Source: Linepithema humile
Lineage: Eukaryota; Arthropoda; Insecta; Hymenoptera; Formicidae
Direction of reading: 5' to 3'
NCBI RefSeq assembly: GCF_040581485.1
Contig: NC_090132.1
Location: 12,535,001 to 12,599,000, forward strand
Length of the DNA stretch: 64,000 nt
Shown here: positions 30,841-39,365 of the stretch, in pieces
How the letters are laid out: each line of letters opens with the position of its first letter
Numbering within the stretch: the stretch's first letter is position 1
Position numbers and translations under genes: made by a program
The notes under the pieces: generated by a model
The model's input: the letters and a program-made list of their open reading frames with translations, nothing else
Told to the model about the DNA's origin: nothing
Database searches by the model: none

Positions 30841-31542
30841 CTAACCATTCCGCGGTACCGCAAACTCGTTAAAACCACGTCTGTAACGTCCATCGTTAAT
30901 CGCACTATCCTTGTCTATCACTAAAAATCCGTACTTGTGCTGCCAACATGCGTGACACAATGTATCGAAATCTTCGTACGTCATGTCCGTATTCACATGA
31001 TCATTGTAGACGTGCTTAAGGTTTGTTCCATCCTGCTTGAATATTACGAGTAAATTCGCGTTGTCGCGCACGAGATGTTTCGGTATTTTTGCATACGTTT
31101 GGCATAGATAAAAACAATCGACCTTCGAATGTCGACCCATAGCAAAGTACTCATGTATCGCATTCTGCTTGTCGCACGCTATATCGTCGAAGACGAATAC
31201 GGAATTCGGTAACGCCTCGCTGTGCGGTACAATTGTGTTGTTGTCCGAGAATGTAAAGTAGCCGATTTCATCGATCGATCCGAGCAATCTTTCGAGATAT
31301 CGATACTTTGGTTGATTCAACGATTTCGAGTACACGTACACGTTTTCGAAACGTACACCGTTCGGACTTTCCAGCAGACTAATCATTACATTGGTTTTAC
31401 CGCAATTCGAGGGACCGCAAATGATACCGCGTATCGTGTTTGGCAGCATTTTACCGTGTCTGCACGCCTTCTCACAAACCCCTTGCGTCTTATCATCCAT
31501 GTTTCTCACACGGATCGTGTACGGTTGTTGTACAAATTTCAT
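30841..31542 (-). CDS. FtsK/HerA-type genome-packaging ATPase
   Basis: 233 residues, P-loop ATPase. Walker A is ICGPSNCGKTNVM near residue 42, Walker B is NSVFVFDDIACD near residue 112, followed by a DNANLLVIFKQDG segment. Length and motifs match the A32-like packaging ATPases of Polintons and related dsDNA viruses, which pump DNA into the capsid. It starts the leftward operon-like cluster ATPase, DUF8207-like protein, coiled-coil protein and integrase. Its ATG is about 100 bp from a TATAAATAG box on the minus strand. Intact. Confidence 0.9.
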   Translation of the reverse strand: MKFVQQPYTIRVRNMDDKTQGVCEKACRHGKMLPNTIRGIICGPSNCGKTNVMISLLESPNGVRFENVYVYSKSLNQPKYRYLERLLGSIDEIGYFTFSDNNTIVPHSEALPNSVFVFDDIACDKQNAIHEYFAMGRHSKVDCFYLCQTYAKIPKHLVRDNANLLVIFKQDGTNLKHVYNDHVNTDMTYEDFDTLCHACWQHKYGFLVIDKDSAINDGRYRRGFNEFAVPRNG

Positions 31543-31644
31543 TTTTTCTTTACCAGACTCTTTCTCATCCTTGTTATTATGCGACGAGTGCGCAGCATCG
31601 GTTGTTGGAAAGAGCGGTACTGGTTAATGATCGATACGCGCCTC

Positions 31645-31654
31645 CTATTTATAG
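31645..31654. promoter_or_regulatory. Divergent TATA-like box between ATPase and capsid gene clusters
   Basis: CTATTTATAG, which reads CTATAAATAG on the minus strand, lies in the 181-bp gap between the divergent genes starting at 31542 (minus) and 31724 (plus). Its near-palindromic nature could serve both directions. Confidence 0.5.
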
Positions 31655-31723
31655 GTGAGCGCTGTCGAAACACACCTCAGTTGGAAATATGATTTACACG
31701 CGATACGTTAGAATTCGCGCTCT

Positions 31724-32431
31724 ATGAAACGATACAAGGGTGCCGGTTTACTGAACAGTGTGATAAATCGATTACCGTTGGAGCTGCATATACCCGGCTA
31801 CCAATTTTGCGGGCCGGGGACTCGTCTGCGGAAACGACTCGCGCAAGGGGATCGAGGTATCAATCCGTTGGACGCGGCGTGTCGCGATCACGACATCGCG
31901 TACTCGCAAAACCGCGAATCAGCGGACCGCCACGCAGCCGATCGCGTTCTCGCCGATAAAGCGCGGGTGCGGATCACCGCTGCGGACGCGACTCTCGGTG
32001 AGAGGGCTGCTGCTACCGCCGTATGGGCTGCTATGAAAGCAAAGACGAAATTGGGGATGGGTATGACAAAGAGAAAGAAGAAGAAGACCAAGAGGAGAAC
32101 GCTTCCGACGGCGAAACGCGGTGGTATGTTACCGTTGTTACCGCTCTTGGGAGTCATCGGTTCGCTTGCCGGTGGAGCGGCGGGTGTTGCAAAGGCGGTG
32201 AACGACTCTAAGGCCGCGCGACGACAACTCGAAGAGACGAAACGTCACAATAAAGCAATGGAAGGACGGGGGATTTATCTCGCTCCGTACAAGCGGGGCA
32301 AAGGATTGAAGAGAAAAAAAAAACGTCGAAAAAACGATAGAGATGCCCACGGGTGCCACCACCAATCTACAGTTGTTACAAATAGCGAAGCGTATGCGAA
32401 TACCGTATTTCCGAGGTGTCTACATGCGTAA
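31724..32431 (+). CDS. PLA2-like / pX-like minor virion protein
   Basis: 235 residues. The N-terminal domain has the parvovirus VP1-type phospholipase A2 signature: calcium loop YQFCGPGT and catalytic ACRDHDIAY around residues 26-60. A basic linker (KRKKKKTKRR) follows, then a hydrophobic Gly/Ala/Leu segment (GGMLPLLPLLGVIGSLAGG), like the core-condensing or membrane-active minor proteins of adenovirus-type particles. It probably helps membrane passage of virions. The last 89 nt overlap the protease gene out of frame, after an A-rich tract at about 32311-32320. A one-base difference there would end the frame sooner, so the C-terminal tail (DAHGCHHQS...) may not be native. Confidence 0.75.
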   Translation: MKRYKGAGLLNSVINRLPLELHIPGYQFCGPGTRLRKRLAQGDRGINPLDAACRDHDIAYSQNRESADRHAADRVLADKARVRITAADATLGERAAATAVWAAMKAKTKLGMGMTKRKKKKTKRRTLPTAKRGGMLPLLPLLGVIGSLAGGAAGVAKAVNDSKAARRQLEETKRHNKAMEGRGIYLAPYKRGKGLKRKKKRRKNDRDAHGCHHQSTVVTNSEAYANTVFPRCLHA

Positions 32432-32780
32432 CGCTTTACCCGACAAGATACATAAAAATGAGAGCGGTATCGTGAATTTGGACGATGTCGACGGGCCGGG
32501 CACGCATTGGGTGGCGTACGCCAAGAGAGGCGATCGCGCCGTATACTTTGACAGCTTTGGCAATTTGCAACCGCCGAAGGAGCTTACACGCTACCTCGGA
32601 GACACCGATACAACGATAACGTACAATCGCACGGTCTACCAGACGTACGATCAAACGATCTGCGGACAATTGTGCCTCCTGTTCCTTCAGAAAATAGATA
32701 TAAAAATCGATCCGCCATCGATCGACATCAGTCGTCAATGGAATCTCGACAATGTCGCTGACGCTCACTCTAAGCGGTAA
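32343..32780 (+). CDS. Adenain-like (Ulp1-fold) maturation cysteine protease
   Basis: 145 residues. The catalytic pattern is visible: GTHWVAY (His, residue about 60), YFDSFG (Asp about 77) and QTICGQLCL (Gln and Cys near 120). This His-Asp-Gln-Cys order is that of the adenovirus protease/C48 clan used by Polintons for capsid maturation. It overlaps the preceding gene by 89 nt and the next gene by 29 nt, so translation may be coupled or from separate transcripts. Intact. Confidence 0.9.
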   Translation: MPTGATTNLQLLQIAKRMRIPYFRGVYMRNALPDKIHKNESGIVNLDDVDGPGTHWVAYAKRGDRAVYFDSFGNLQPPKELTRYLGDTDTTITYNRTVYQTYDQTICGQLCLLFLQKIDIKIDPPSIDISRQWNLDNVADAHSKR

Positions 32781-33480
32781 AAGCAGCGTTCTCACGGTGG
32801 ATTATTTTCCACCGATAGACTTGAGCGATGGGGACTACGAGCTCGGCCTAACCACGATGGAGACCTACAACACGATTCCGAACGTGACGGTAGCGAACAA
32901 TAAATTTTATTTCGACGACAATGACGAAGAAATTACAATTCCTGAAGGATCGTACGAATTGGACGCCATTGCTTCTTATCTGAAACGCGCGATACTGCAA
33001 AAACGAGGAAAAAGTGAAGAGCAAGATTATCCATTGTCACTTCGTCCCAACATTAATACCATGAAGAGTGAAATCATGTGCGCTTTTCGAATAAATTTCG
33101 CCAAACCGAATACCATCGGACCGCTGTTTGGATTTTCGACGGGTCGTATACTGGAACCGAGAAAGTTGCACGAATCAGATTCCTCGGTAAACATCGTCAA
33201 CGTAAACATTATTCGAGTGGAATGCAGCATAACCACGGGTGCGTACGCCAACGACAGGTCGGTGCACACGATACACGAATTTTCACCGAACGTGCCTCCG
33301 GGATATAAAGTCTCGGAAACACCGGCGCAAATCATTTACCTTCCGGTCATCGCGAGGAGCGTTACCGATATCACCTTGCGTGTGGTGGATCAAGACGGAC
33401 GATTGATCGATTTTCGCGGAGAGGAGATTACCATCAGACTGCACTTGCGGCGACGTGGTGCGAGGAAATGCTCGTGTTGA
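32752..33480 (+). CDS. Probable minor capsid (penton, single jelly-roll) protein
   Basis: 242 residues starting MSLTLTLSGKSSVL, beta-strand-rich throughout. Recognisable segments are YFPPIDLSDGDYELGL, TIPEGSYELDAIA and IGPLFGFSTGRIL. The position just before the major capsid candidate and the all-beta composition fit the minor capsid protein of Polintons, which forms pentons. The assignment is by context and pattern; no catalytic motif is expected. The ATG overlaps the end of the protease gene. Intact. Confidence 0.65.
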   Translation: MSLTLTLSGKSSVLTVDYFPPIDLSDGDYELGLTTMETYNTIPNVTVANNKFYFDDNDEEITIPEGSYELDAIASYLKRAILQKRGKSEEQDYPLSLRPNINTMKSEIMCAFRINFAKPNTIGPLFGFSTGRILEPRKLHESDSSVNIVNVNIIRVECSITTGAYANDRSVHTIHEFSPNVPPGYKVSETPAQIIYLPVIARSVTDITLRVVDQDGRLIDFRGEEITIRLHLRRRGARKCSC

Positions 33481-33603
33481 ACGAACAGCGAGTGATTGAG
33501 AGAACAACGAAAATTGGGAAAACATCGCCATTCAAGAGGCTCAGTACGACGAACGTAAACTTTTTAAAATCGTTGGGATTCGTTGTGAGAAACGTTTAAA
33601 GAG

Positions 33604-34803
33604 ATGGATATACTCGACATCGCTGACGAGCCTGTCTTCGACGTGCGTATCGTAAAATATGAGATGCACACGTACAATCCGTACGCTAACACGACGTTGG
33701 GACACAGCGACGAGATACGAATACCGATACAGCAACAGGATTTGTACACGTTACCGTGTGAGAGTTTTCTCTACGTTAAAGGAAAACTCGTTACTTCTGC
33801 CGATGAGAATAGAGATAACGTGTGTATAATGGGAAATAATTGTGTCGCGTTCATGTTTGATGAAATGCGATACGAGCTCGACGGAGTTGAAATCGATCGT
33901 AACAGAAACGTTGGAATAACGAGCACGATCAAAAACTATGTATCGCTGACGACGGAGAAGAGCAAGACGCTGAAATACGCATCGTGGAATCCGGATGGAT
34001 ATTCGTTGCTCGATGGAAACTTTAATTTTTGCGTTCCGCTCAATACTCTTTTAGGATTCTGCGAGGACTACAAACGGATTGTAATCAACGCTCGTCACGA
34101 ACTTGTATTGATACGATCGCGCAACGATAACAATTCTCTCGTTGGACGAGCCGGTGCGAATCCGACGATCGAGCTACTCAAGATACAGTGGCGAATGCCT
34201 CACGTATCTCTGAGCGAAGTCAACAAGCTGTCTCTTCTTCGAACTTTGGAAAGCGGAAGATATCTGAGCGTGTGCTTCCGTTCGTGGGATCTGTACGAGT
34301 TTCCTCTGCTGCAAAACACGACCAAGCATTCCTGGGCGGTCAAAGCTGCGACGCAATTGGAAAAACCGCGATACGTAATCTTCGCTCTCCAAACCGGTCG
34401 AAAAAACGTACTGTCTGAAAACGCTACGCAATTTGACGCTTGTAAACTCACCAATGTGAGACTGCATCTGAATTCAGATTTTTATCCGTACGACGACATG
34501 AATTTGGATTTCGACAGAAATCGATACGCTATACTGTACAATATGTATGCGCGTTTCCGCAAAGCTTATTATGGACAGGACGATACGTATTTGGACATCG
34601 ATGAATTCTCGAAAGCCGGTCCGTTCATAGTCATAGATTGTTCGCGACAAAACGACTCTGTCAAGAGCGCCACCGTTGACGTGCGAATAGAATTTGATTG
34701 TAAGGAAAATATACCGGCCAACACCACCGCTTATTGTCTCATTATACACGATCGAATGGTCGAATATAATTCGCTGAACAACATTGTGCGCAGACTCGTA
34801 TGA
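33604..34803 (+). CDS. Probable major capsid protein (double jelly-roll)
   Basis: 399 residues, beta-rich with alternating hydrophobic strands and no enzymatic motif. It is the longest structural gene of the rightward cluster and follows the minor capsid candidate by 123 bp. In Polintons and adintoviruses this slot holds the hexon-like double jelly-roll protein; 400-500 residues is in range. The N-terminal part (QQQDLYTLPCESFLYVKGKL) resembles the opening strands of such proteins. The C-terminal half has SSIL-free beta segments ending AYCLIIHDRMVEYN. The fold cannot be proven by eye. Intact frame. Confidence 0.65.
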   Translation: MDILDIADEPVFDVRIVKYEMHTYNPYANTTLGHSDEIRIPIQQQDLYTLPCESFLYVKGKLVTSADENRDNVCIMGNNCVAFMFDEMRYELDGVEIDRNRNVGITSTIKNYVSLTTEKSKTLKYASWNPDGYSLLDGNFNFCVPLNTLLGFCEDYKRIVINARHELVLIRSRNDNNSLVGRAGANPTIELLKIQWRMPHVSLSEVNKLSLLRTLESGRYLSVCFRSWDLYEFPLLQNTTKHSWAVKAATQLEKPRYVIFALQTGRKNVLSENATQFDACKLTNVRLHLNSDFYPYDDMNLDFDRNRYAILYNMYARFRKAYYGQDDTYLDIDEFSKAGPFIVIDCSRQNDSVKSATVDVRIEFDCKENIPANTTAYCLIIHDRMVEYNSLNNIVRRLV

Positions 34804-34838
34804 TTTTTTTTTTATAAATTGGAGATGCGTACGCGGAC

Positions 34839-35366
34839 ATGTCAGTTTTCCGACGGTCGACGATGATGTCTGACGTACCAATTTTCGTCGATCTGCAAGG
34901 TTACGCGTTCAACAACATTTTTATCGTGAAAGAGGTAGCGGTACTTCGCGATGGCGAAACGTTATCTCATTACGTATTTCGTGAACACGTACCGTGGTAT
35001 CTGTTGACGAAATCGGAAAAATCGCTGGCGTGTTGGTTACGGATACACCACCACGGCTTCCGATGGGAAGATGGACACGTCTCGTACAGTCAGATGAAAA
35101 GTCTTATCAACAATGCCATTGGTACGGAACCGTCTCTGATATACGTGAAAGGACTCGAGAAGAAAAAGTGGTTGTGCGAGATTTTGGAAGATGATGTAGA
35201 GATTGAAACAATAGATGCGGATTACGAAGATATCGCACGCCTGACGAACTTGGATGTAATCGGAACCTTGCGCTGCGCGTATCACACGAGACATTGCGCT
35301 ATGCGGAATGTTTGCAAATTGTACAAGTGGTGGTTTGAGCGTAACAAACGTATAAAACAACTATGA
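34839..35366 (+). CDS. Polinton protein of unknown function, possible RNase H-fold relative
   Basis: 175 residues. The start could be the first ATG (34839) or the MMSDVPIF start (34863), and the latter matches the conserved-looking beginning better. VPIFVDLQGYAF followed by IFIVKEVAVLRDGE resembles the opening of DEDD exonuclease folds. However, the second acidic residue is Gln and later metal ligands are unclear. SLIYVKGLEKKKWL and a Cys/His-rich tail (RCAYHTRHCAMRNVCKLY) are the other features. It is the last gene of the rightward capsid cluster. Treated as unassigned. Confidence 0.55.
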   Translation: MSVFRRSTMMSDVPIFVDLQGYAFNNIFIVKEVAVLRDGETLSHYVFREHVPWYLLTKSEKSLACWLRIHHHGFRWEDGHVSYSQMKSLINNAIGTEPSLIYVKGLEKKKWLCEILEDDVEIETIDADYEDIARLTNLDVIGTLRCAYHTRHCAMRNVCKLYKWWFERNKRIKQL

Positions 35367-35457
35367 TTTATGCTAATAAAATGATGTGTATCACACTCGT
35401 ATGACTTTTATTCCACCTTTTACCCATCACATAATCCACCATATAATATGGTCTATC

Positions 35458-35497
35458 GCTTATCTCGCAGTAAAATAGGACGTTGAATAGGATGGGG
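35458..35497. repeat. Short repeat, copy 1 (CGCTTATCTCGCAGTA)
   Basis: CGCTTATCTCGCAGTAAAATAGG at about 35458 is matched by GCTTATCTCGCAGTAGGATAGG at 38269-38307, followed in both by TGAATA(G/A)GATG. Both lie downstream of minus-strand genes. Might be a 3'-processing or regulatory element. Confidence 0.6.
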
Positions 35498-35566
35498 AAA
35501 GAAAAAAAAAAAAAAAAAAAAAATGAAAAATTAATTTATTTAATATAAATAATATTTATTAAAAAA

Positions 35567-35815
35567 CTAAAAAAAATATATGTACATTTGAGCGAACAGA
35601 ATTTTTTCAATTGTATAAAAAATGTTTTTCCGACGCCTTTCCACCGCCGCCGCATCGATATCCCTCCGCTTGCCTCGTTTCCTCTGTTCTTTCCTCGCGA
35701 GGAATCGACTGGTGAAACCGACGACTTCGAAAGCGCGCCGCAGGAACCTCGCCCGACCAAGTTTTCCTCCGACTCTTCTTCTCCACCACCACTGTTTGAA
35801 CTGCAAAAAGTCAAA
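35567..35815 (-). other. Possible alternative 3' exon
   Basis: On the minus strand an acceptor (TTTTTGCAG, about 35800) precedes 230 bp that is open in two frames with Ser/Gly/Glu-rich or Arg/Lys-rich translations. A donor-like GAGAG|GTGAGT lies at about 35900. It may be an alternative or untranslated exon of the gene 35923-37093. Not strong enough to call coding. Confidence 0.3.
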
Positions 35816-35922
35816 ATTAAAAATTAATGAATTAATTAAAAAAAAATTTGAGTATGAAAATATAAAATCGAAAAAATTTGTAGTGTTAAATCAACTCACC
35901 TCTCGATTTTCTTCTTTTTACT

Positions 35923-37093
35923 TTACTCCCCCGTTTGATAATTGTAATCGGGAGAGTAAGAAATCACAGGGGGGCTGTATCCTGTGAAAATTTTATTGTT
36001 TAAAAAAAATAAAATTCGAGCATAAAAGTAACTGTAAAAATTTTCAATCTTTCTTACCTCTGTCACCCATTCCCCATCCGTCTTGCGCGTAGCCTTCCTC
36101 ATCCCCTCCTTCATAATACCTCTCCTCTTCCTCAGTCTGTAATTCCTCTTCCTCAGTCTGTAATTCTTCTTCCTGCTCTTCCTCCTCCTCGCGAAGTGAG
36201 CTCGTCGATTCGTCGCTCGCGAGATCGACGAGCTCAGGCGTTAGAACAATTCGAGCGCGAGCTGAAACATTAAATTTTTTGTAAAATTTCCTAATATAAA
36301 ATCGATGCTGTTATTTTATTTCATATAAATAATGTATGCAGCGACTTACACGAGGGTCCGGCTTCGTCGCTCGCGAGATCGACGAGCTCAGGCGTTAGAA
36401 CAATTCGAGCGCGAGCTGAAACATTAATTTTTTTTTTTTTGTAAAATTTCCTAATATAAAATCGATGCTGTTATTTCATATAAATAATGTATACAGCGAC
36501 TTACACGAGGGTCCGGCCTCAGGCGAGGTATCTGCTCGACGTCTTACCCCGAGACGTCGAGTAGCTCGCTCGTCACGGTTTTGACGCGTACCACGCACCA
36601 CACCCTCCACCACCATGGTTTTTTTAGGTGTTGAATGTTGTAGCGTTCCTAAAAAAAAAAAAAATGATTTTAATTTTTTAAAACTTTATTTTAATATTCA
36701 TAATACAAAAAAAAATAGAAACTTACCATTTTTTACCGCACCATGATAGCAATTCGACAGCCTGATGATATAGCCTCCCACATCCTCTTCCTCGTTGTCG
36801 TTGAACGCTCGCCTTGTCTCGATTATTTCGCCAGCAATAATCAAGAGCTGCAGATAAATCGAAAAATGTCCCAAACGGAATAAAACCGCGAGCACCGCAC
36901 TAGGGCACGCACCCGCAAACTTTGCGAATACCGCATAATTATTATCGTCGTTGTCGGATAACGATGATAAATAATTATCGATGTATAGCCCGTTTAAGTT
37001 ACACGCCAATCGCAAACACGAATCAATAATTTTCCGCAAACTAGACATTTTTAAAACGAATAACCAGCTCCCGGATGATTTCCTACGTTCCAC
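35923..37093 (-). CDS. Five-exon Polinton right-arm gene, function unknown
   Basis: Exons (minus) are 37093-36727, 36648-36505, 36415-36350, 36261-36058 and 35981-35923. All have GT-AG sites and matching phase 1; the total of 840 nt divides by three, giving about 279 residues. Exon 1 encodes a Leu/Asn-rich helical part (CNLNGLYIDNYLSSL). Exon 2 is basic (RGTRQNRDERATRRLG). Exons 3 and 4 share the duplicated peptide RARIVLTPELVDLASDE. Exon 4 is very acidic (EEEEEQEEEL) and the end is Tyr-rich (SYSPDYNYQTGE). A TATATAA box lies 47 bp before the ATG on the minus strand. The spliced, low-complexity, acidic/basic nature suggests a nuclear or regulatory protein; unproven. An internal start (residue 16, MSSLRK) is possible. 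Confidence 0.65.
36200..36504 (-). repeat. Tandem exon-intron duplication (about 153 bp unit)
   Basis: 36200-36350 and 36355-36504 share the exon part CTCGCGCTCGAATTGTTCTA..CTCGCGAGCGACGAA and the intron part ATTTTTTTGTAAAATTTCCT..GCAGCGACTTACACGAGGGT. Only scattered differences and small A/T-run changes separate them. The duplicated exon keeps frame (66 bp). Confidence 0.9.
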
Positions 37094-37139
37094 TCGAGCC
37101 TTGAGAAGTTAATACGTCGATGCAATAGTTAATCCCAGC

Positions 37140-37146
37140 TTATATA
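37140..37146 (-). promoter_or_regulatory. TATATAA box for the five-exon gene
   Basis: GGGTATATAAGC on the minus strand, 47 bp upstream of the ATG at 37093. Shares GGGTATATAA with the TIR and polB promoters. Confidence 0.6.
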
Positions 37147-37204
37147 CCCTTACATCAAAGATGCCGCTAAATCTTATTATAATCTAATTATGTTCACAGA
37201 TAGC

Positions 37205-37480
37205 TAACATTTGTATCGATATCCACTATAGTTTACAATAATATGTCGAAGACGAGATAACTCGCTCGACAGCAGCATTTCCTTTTCGAGGAACAGTAAT
37301 CGTGGATCTAAGGTTTCGCTAGGACGATAGGTGCTAAGCTATTCGTCGCTAACTAACATTCGTATCGATATCCACTATAGTTTACAATAATATGTCGAAG
37401 ACGAGATAACTCGCTCGACAGTAGCATTTCCTTTTCGAGGAACAGTAATCGTGGATCTAAGGTTTCGCTAGGACGATAGG
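37205..37480. repeat. Direct tandem repeat, 149-bp period
   Basis: About 127 bp at 37205-37331 recur at 37354-37480 with two or three changes. Both copies contain ATCGATATCCACTATAGTTT, GTCGAAGACGAGATAACTCG and GGATCTAAGGTTTCGCTAGG. It sits in the gap between divergent genes (minus 37093, plus 37781), suggesting duplicated regulatory DNA. Confidence 0.9.
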
Positions 37481-37707
37481 CGGTAGGCCAGCGTATCATA
37501 TTTCCATTTATTCAACGTTTATCGTACGTCTTTGAACCTATATCGAACGTCTATCGTATATCTTTTAACGTATTGTTGAACGTCTTACGTACAACTTTTA
37601 ACATCTTTTGTACATCTTTTCAACATTACTTAAACCACTTTTAACATCTATCAAACGTCTTTTAACGTTTATTACTACAGCAAAATTGACGTTTTTGCGT
37701 CGAGCTG

Positions 37708-37714
37708 TATATAA
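37708..37714 (+). promoter_or_regulatory. TATATAA box for small gene
   Basis: GAGCTGTATATAAGGTGTG, 73 bp before the ATG at 37781, on the plus strand. It faces away from the divergent minus-strand promoter at 37140. Confidence 0.55.
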
Positions 37715-37780
37715 GGTGTGCGGAAGAGAGAAATTTATCAGTTCAAAGTGTGCACGCGGTGGAGAAAAAAGTATAGAAAA

Positions 37781-37927
37781 ATGGAGCGTGATCAGAATAG
37801 AAAAAATTCCGAATACGAGAAGTGTAAGGATTGCGGAGTGTACCACAAGCCGATAGCTGTGGTCGAGCCTCGTCCGAGAACGACTCAAGCGCCTCCCGTC
37901 CCTCCTCGTAATCGTGAAAGGCGTTAA
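37781..37927 (+). CDS. Small Cys/His protein (48 aa), Polinton right arm
   Basis: MERDQNRKNSEYEKCKDCGV, then YHKP and a Pro/Arg-rich tail (RTTQAPPVPPRNRERR). The CxxC plus His could be half of a zinc site. The tail APPVPPR looks like an SH3- or WW-type ligand, or a late-domain-like motif. A TATATAA box lies 73 bp upstream and an A/T-rich 3' flank with AATAAAA follows at about 37990. The gene is shorter than usual annotation thresholds, but the promoter and codon structure support it. Function unknown. Confidence 0.5.
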   Translation: MERDQNRKNSEYEKCKDCGVYHKPIAVVEPRPRTTQAPPVPPRNRERR

Positions 37928-38268
37928 AGGCTCGGTTGAAACAATTTTTTTTTTTTTTGTAAAAAATGTATAGATGAAAAAAAATATGAATAAAATTTGT
38001 TAATACTAATCTTATTGCAATTTTTTCTCCTTTCACCTACCATCCTTAAATTATATATTAAGTTTAGATTAGAGTTCCTATTAAATTTATATTTTTACCG
38101 CGGATAATTTGTATTAAGAAGAAAACATAAGTATATTATTGGTGTTTAGAATAAATGCATAACTTAAATAATTCACTCTATATTATTCGCCACAATTAAA
38201 AGAAAAAAAATGATAGTCACTGGTCCGCTCGTTTCCTTCTATCGTGTAGTGTAACATGACGCGCGCGC

Positions 38269-38307
38269 TTATCTCGCAGTAGGATAGGTCAGTGAATAAG
38301 ATGAGGC
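38269..38307. repeat. Short repeat, copy 2 (GCTTATCTCGCAGTA)
   Basis: See copy 1 at 35458-35497. Lies about 45 bp beyond the stop of the minus-strand gene 38352-38960. Confidence 0.6.
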
Positions 38308-38351
38308 ACAGGAATAATAATTCAAATTATTTTATTGATAAATAATATTTA

Positions 38352-38960
38352 TTAAAAATAATTAGTTCCGCATACATGGTTCAGTGTTGTATACTCCGTT
38401 ATCCCGGTTCTGCAAAAACATTGTTCATTCTTTTCTTGCACCGAGGTGTTGCATACTCCGTTCTCCCGGTTCTGCAAAATGTGTACGATCGATGTTTGAT
38501 GTTGAGGAGTTGTGTGTACTTTGTGCAAATGTATCGATGTCGGCACCTTCTCTGGATGCATTTTTCTAATTTTTTCCAGTATCGCTGATTTATACTGCTT
38601 CGGTATCATATAATATATGTAGTCATAATAGTGTGAAGAGATCCTTGATATTAGACTATCCTGAGCGCATAACGAGCACAACTTTTCCATCAATATCGGC
38701 AGGATAGATTCTATTAAAAACGTCGAAAATTCCTCCTCGGAATATTCTAGTACACTGTCGTCAATTTCACTCGTCCATTCGATAAATTGTTGTCGAAATA
38801 TAGTATCCGGAATATATGGTTTAATGAATGCAGGAAATGTTGTATACTTTTCAATTATTTCCTCACTGCTTTTATACTTCCTTCTACATTCCCGACATGT
38901 TGTTAACCAATCTGTGAGAGTACTCAGATTTTCCTCTCGTAAGGCGAGACTGTCTTCCAT
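38352..38960 (-). CDS. Polinton right-arm protein of 202 aa, unknown
   Basis: Starts MEDSLALREENLSTLTDW six bases after an intron acceptor (TTTATTACAG). The first 140 residues are helical and acidic with several Cys (CRECRRKY, LCSLCAQD). The C-terminal part has two partial repeats containing VCNT/CFCRTGITEYT, and the DNA has a duplicated CGAGGTGTTGCATACTCCGTT-like unit. No family recognised. Splicing of the intron 39061 to about 38969 would place this start just after the stop of the upstream 87-residue frame, so the two may share a transcript. Confidence 0.55.
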   Translation of the reverse strand: MEDSLALREENLSTLTDWLTTCRECRRKYKSSEEIIEKYTTFPAFIKPYIPDTIFRQQFIEWTSEIDDSVLEYSEEEFSTFLIESILPILMEKLCSLCAQDSLISRISSHYYDYIYYMIPKQYKSAILEKIRKMHPEKVPTSIHLHKVHTTPQHQTSIVHILQNRENGVCNTSVQEKNEQCFCRTGITEYTTLNHVCGTNYF

Positions 38961-39061
38961 CTCTGTAATAAATAAAAATTATTAAAACAAAAAAATATCC
39001 AATTAGTTATTACGCATTCGAAAAATGTGTATTAAAGATATTTTAAAAATGTGTACTTTAC

Positions 39062-39325
39062 CTATTTCAGTTTGCACAGAGTGCAATCTTTCCTGTACGG
39101 TGGGGGCCCGTCGATGTGGTCACGCTGCCACGACTGGTTGTAGTGCAACGAGCACCGACGATAACCTTGCACTTCCGGATCCGCTCTTAAATGATCCGGT
39201 AGCCTATCCCACACGTGATCCACAAACCTAGCAAAGTTTTTTATAAGAATCACTTTCGGCACGATTTCTAATTGCTCCGCGGACAAGCTCAGAATGTCAC
39301 GTTCGTCCAATAGCGCGATGAACAT
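39062..39325 (-). CDS. First gene of Polinton right arm, 87 aa
   Basis: MFIALLDERDILSLSAEQLE, then an aromatic/charged middle and a Cys/His-rich end (RRCSLHYNQSWQRDH, CTLCKLK), possibly a zinc site. It begins 34 bp inside the right-TIR TATATAA box. The stop TAG is followed directly by GTAAAG, a good splice donor. The gene therefore ends exactly at an exon border. No homologue is recognised. Confidence 0.6.
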   Translation of the reverse strand: MFIALLDERDILSLSAEQLEIVPKVILIKNFARFVDHVWDRLPDHLRADPEVQGYRRCSLHYNQSWQRDHIDGPPPYRKDCTLCKLK

Positions 39326-39358
39326 TTCGACTGTTATACCACTCGTTCTTCGCGGGCC

Positions 39359-39365
39359 TTATATA
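39359..39365 (-). promoter_or_regulatory. TATA-box promoter in right TIR
   Basis: CAACAAGCGGGTATATAA on the minus strand at the inner edge of the right TIR, mirroring the left TIR. The ATG at 39325 is 34 bp inside. Confidence 0.7.
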
